Below are positions 62,921 through 64,000 of a stretch of DNA of 64,000 bases, piece by piece (the first letter of the stretch is position 1; each line of letters starts with the position of its first letter). This DNA comes from Runella limosa DSM 17973 (lineage in GTDB: Bacteria; Bacteroidota; Bacteroidia; Cytophagales; Spirosomataceae): assembly GCF_000482465.1 (NCBI RefSeq), contig NZ_KI519425.1:6890-70889 (forward strand), read 5' to 3'. The position numbers and the translations under genes were made by a program. The notes under the pieces are model-generated. The model ran no database searches, was not told where the DNA came from, and saw only the letters and a list, made by a program, of their open reading frames with translations.

Positions 62921-63376
62921 ATGGCAATCCCACCCGAAAGTTCAAAAAAAATTGTGGTAGTACCCTGCGCTATCTTTGAAAAAGATGGGTGTGTTTTTTC
63001 GGCCCAGCGCAAGGAAGGGATGTCACTGGCTCTAAAATGGGAATTTCCTGGCGGAAAAGTCGATGAAGGTGAAACGGAAATTGAGGCACTTCACCGCGAA
63101 ATTATGGAAGAGTTGAGCGTGGAGATTGAAGTAGGAGTACGCCTTGAACCTGCTTACAAAGAAGACCCCAATCGCATTATCTGCCTTGTACCTTACGTGT
63201 GTCGGATGCTTACCTCGCCCATCGTTTTGACCGAACACCAACAATATAAATGGGTGCGCCTAGAAGAGGTTCACAAACTAGATTGGGCCGAAGCCGACTT
63301 AGAAGTCATTGAGACTTTTCTTCACTATTTAGGCGTCAGCAAACTTCGTCGCCATAAAACAAAGTTAAAGTGTTGA
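62921..63376 (+). CDS. mutT: NUDIX hydrolase, MutT-like (8-oxo-dGTP diphosphatase)
   Basis: 151 residues. The NUDIX box GGKVDEGETEIEALHREIMEELSV (about 45-68) matches G-x5-E-x7-REUxEExGU with Ser for the late Gly. IFEKDGCVFSAQRKEGMSLALKWEFPGG before it is typical of MutT and the CTP pyrophosphohydrolase NudG, which clean oxidised or noncanonical nucleotides from the pool. The length, about 130-150, agrees. The C-terminal tail LGVSKLRRHKTKLKC is basic. It is convergent with the Rpn-like gene, with 3 bp between the stops. Confidence 0.9.
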   Translation: MAIPPESSKKIVVVPCAIFEKDGCVFSAQRKEGMSLALKWEFPGGKVDEGETEIEALHREIMEELSVEIEVGVRLEPAYKEDPNRIICLVPYVCRMLTSPIVLTEHQQYKWVRLEEVHKLDWAEADLEVIETFLHYLGVSKLRRHKTKLKC

Positions 63377-63379
63377 CTA

Positions 63380-64000
63380 TTAGGAGTTTTTTGCCTGTAG
63401 TTTTTGTTGGACAGACTTGACAAAGTCCACGGTAGTATCTGCTATATCAGCAATTTGTTCAAAAGTCCTGTTCCCTTCTCTAAGCAGAAAAGCGACAAAT
63501 TTTGATAATTCTTTTTCCTGTCCTTTGATGAAGAAAGGGTCATTTTCGACATCAAAATATTTTGCCATGTTCTTTATCATATCGTCAAACTTTAAATTCA
63601 AGTTACGAAGTTTTGCAAGAATCCTCAACTGTCTATAGTGTTTTTTTAACGTATTTGCATCAGTTTTAGTTTCTTCGAGTCTTTGGATGATTTTTGAGAG
63701 CACATTTGCAGGTTGTTCGTTGCCGAAATCTCCCAAAACAGCTAAAATAATTTCTTCAGGGTTTATTGAGTTGAGAAATCGTAAATAATCGAATTGGGTG
63801 ATGTTGATGAGCTGAAACTGAAAATAATTTCCATCCTCTGAAAGTACAGTTCTCATGGTTGGTTCTTTGTTGCCAATGTAAATAACAAATTGCCTAATGG
63901 GAAACTTGTATTTTGATTTTAATAAAACCCAGTAATCTGCCATGCGATACACCATTTTTTTGTAGTCATCTACTTGAAATTCAAGGTGTAAAATAAACTT
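63380..64000 (-). CDS. Rpn/PD-(D/E)XK nuclease family protein (5' end outside window)
   Basis: The frame is open to the right edge, so at least 206 residues are present and the N-terminus is missing. The first visible residues FILHLEFQVDDYKKMVYRMADYW match the Rpn-family core in which Glu and Gln of EFQ belong to the PD-(D/E)XK nuclease site; the preceding Asp is outside the window. FPIRQFVIYIGNKEP continues the fold. A helical C-terminal part follows, with LREGNRTFEQIADIADTTVDFVKSV. Rpn proteins are nucleases linked to recombination and phage defence. An internal Met at 63955 could be mistaken for the start but cuts the nuclease motif. Confidence 0.8.
   Translation of the reverse strand, partial: KFILHLEFQVDDYKKMVYRMADYWVLLKSKYKFPIRQFVIYIGNKEPTMRTVLSEDGNYFQFQLINITQFDYLRFLNSINPEEIILAVLGDFGNEQPANVLSKIIQRLEETKTDANTLKKHYRQLRILAKLRNLNLKFDDMIKNMAKYFDVENDPFFIKGQEKELSKFVAFLLREGNRTFEQIADIADTTVDFVKSVQQKLQAKNS

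Overview
The window looks like chromosome of a gliding or T9SS-bearing Bacteroidota, most likely a Cytophagales member (Runella/Dyadobacter/Spirosoma type; genus is a guess). The basis is: type IX secretion features (a CHU_C-ended protein, a type-A sorting-domain protein, a PorE-like lipoprotein, GldA), a multi-kilobase Ig/PKD adhesin, LytTR two-component proteins, an ECF sigma factor, and many TAnnTTTG promoter boxes of the Bacteroidota sigma-A type. No rRNA, tRNA, CRISPR array, prophage or intact transposase was seen.

Layout. 1-12719: one giant secreted repeat protein on the minus strand, running off the left edge. 12785-29213: mostly housekeeping genes (acyl-CoA synthetase, MDR oxidoreductase, plsC, ECF sigma factor with a small partner, hisA, mutS2, murI, ABC permease, uspA, thiolase, EamA transporter). 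Two probable toxin-antitoxin-like modules sit among them: a HipA-like kinase with a DUF3037 protein (20940-22141) and an Xre/RES pair that is translationally coupled to an rluE-like gene (25517-26994). 29500-34438: DUF2254, an aldo/keto reductase and an AsmA-like protein. 34797-38868: a phosphate-uptake block (OprP-like porin, DUF2490 barrel, PiT permease). 39031-45603: PorE-like OmpA lipoprotein, GH2 beta-galactosidase with a strange basic tail, coaX. 45797-53623: an apparent polyphosphate operon (CotH, CotH, small secreted protein, VTC polymerase, DUF4956, DUF2490), divergent from a LytS/LytTR two-component pair. 53612-64000: CHU_C protein, ribBA, gldA, a T9SS cargo protein, DUF4301, a NUDIX hydrolase and a partial Rpn-type nuclease.

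Most interesting reading: the porin gene, the DUF2490-PiT operon and the CotH-VTC operon share upstream TTAACA-type direct repeats with 11-bp period, the geometry of a PhoP/PhoB box. The porin and DUF2490 genes also have visibly duplicated promoter-leader regions of about 110 bp. Together these suggest one phosphate-responsive regulon that joins outer-membrane phosphate entry, inner-membrane Pi transport and polyphosphate synthesis, with a DUF2490 outer-membrane protein in each arm.

A second theme is a family of intergenic hairpins with core GGGTTG-TGAG-CAACCC. It is found at least nine times, with compensatory stem changes, often in tandem and often between convergent genes. A roughly 185-bp palindromic MITE-like element lies between coaX and the DUF2490 gene.
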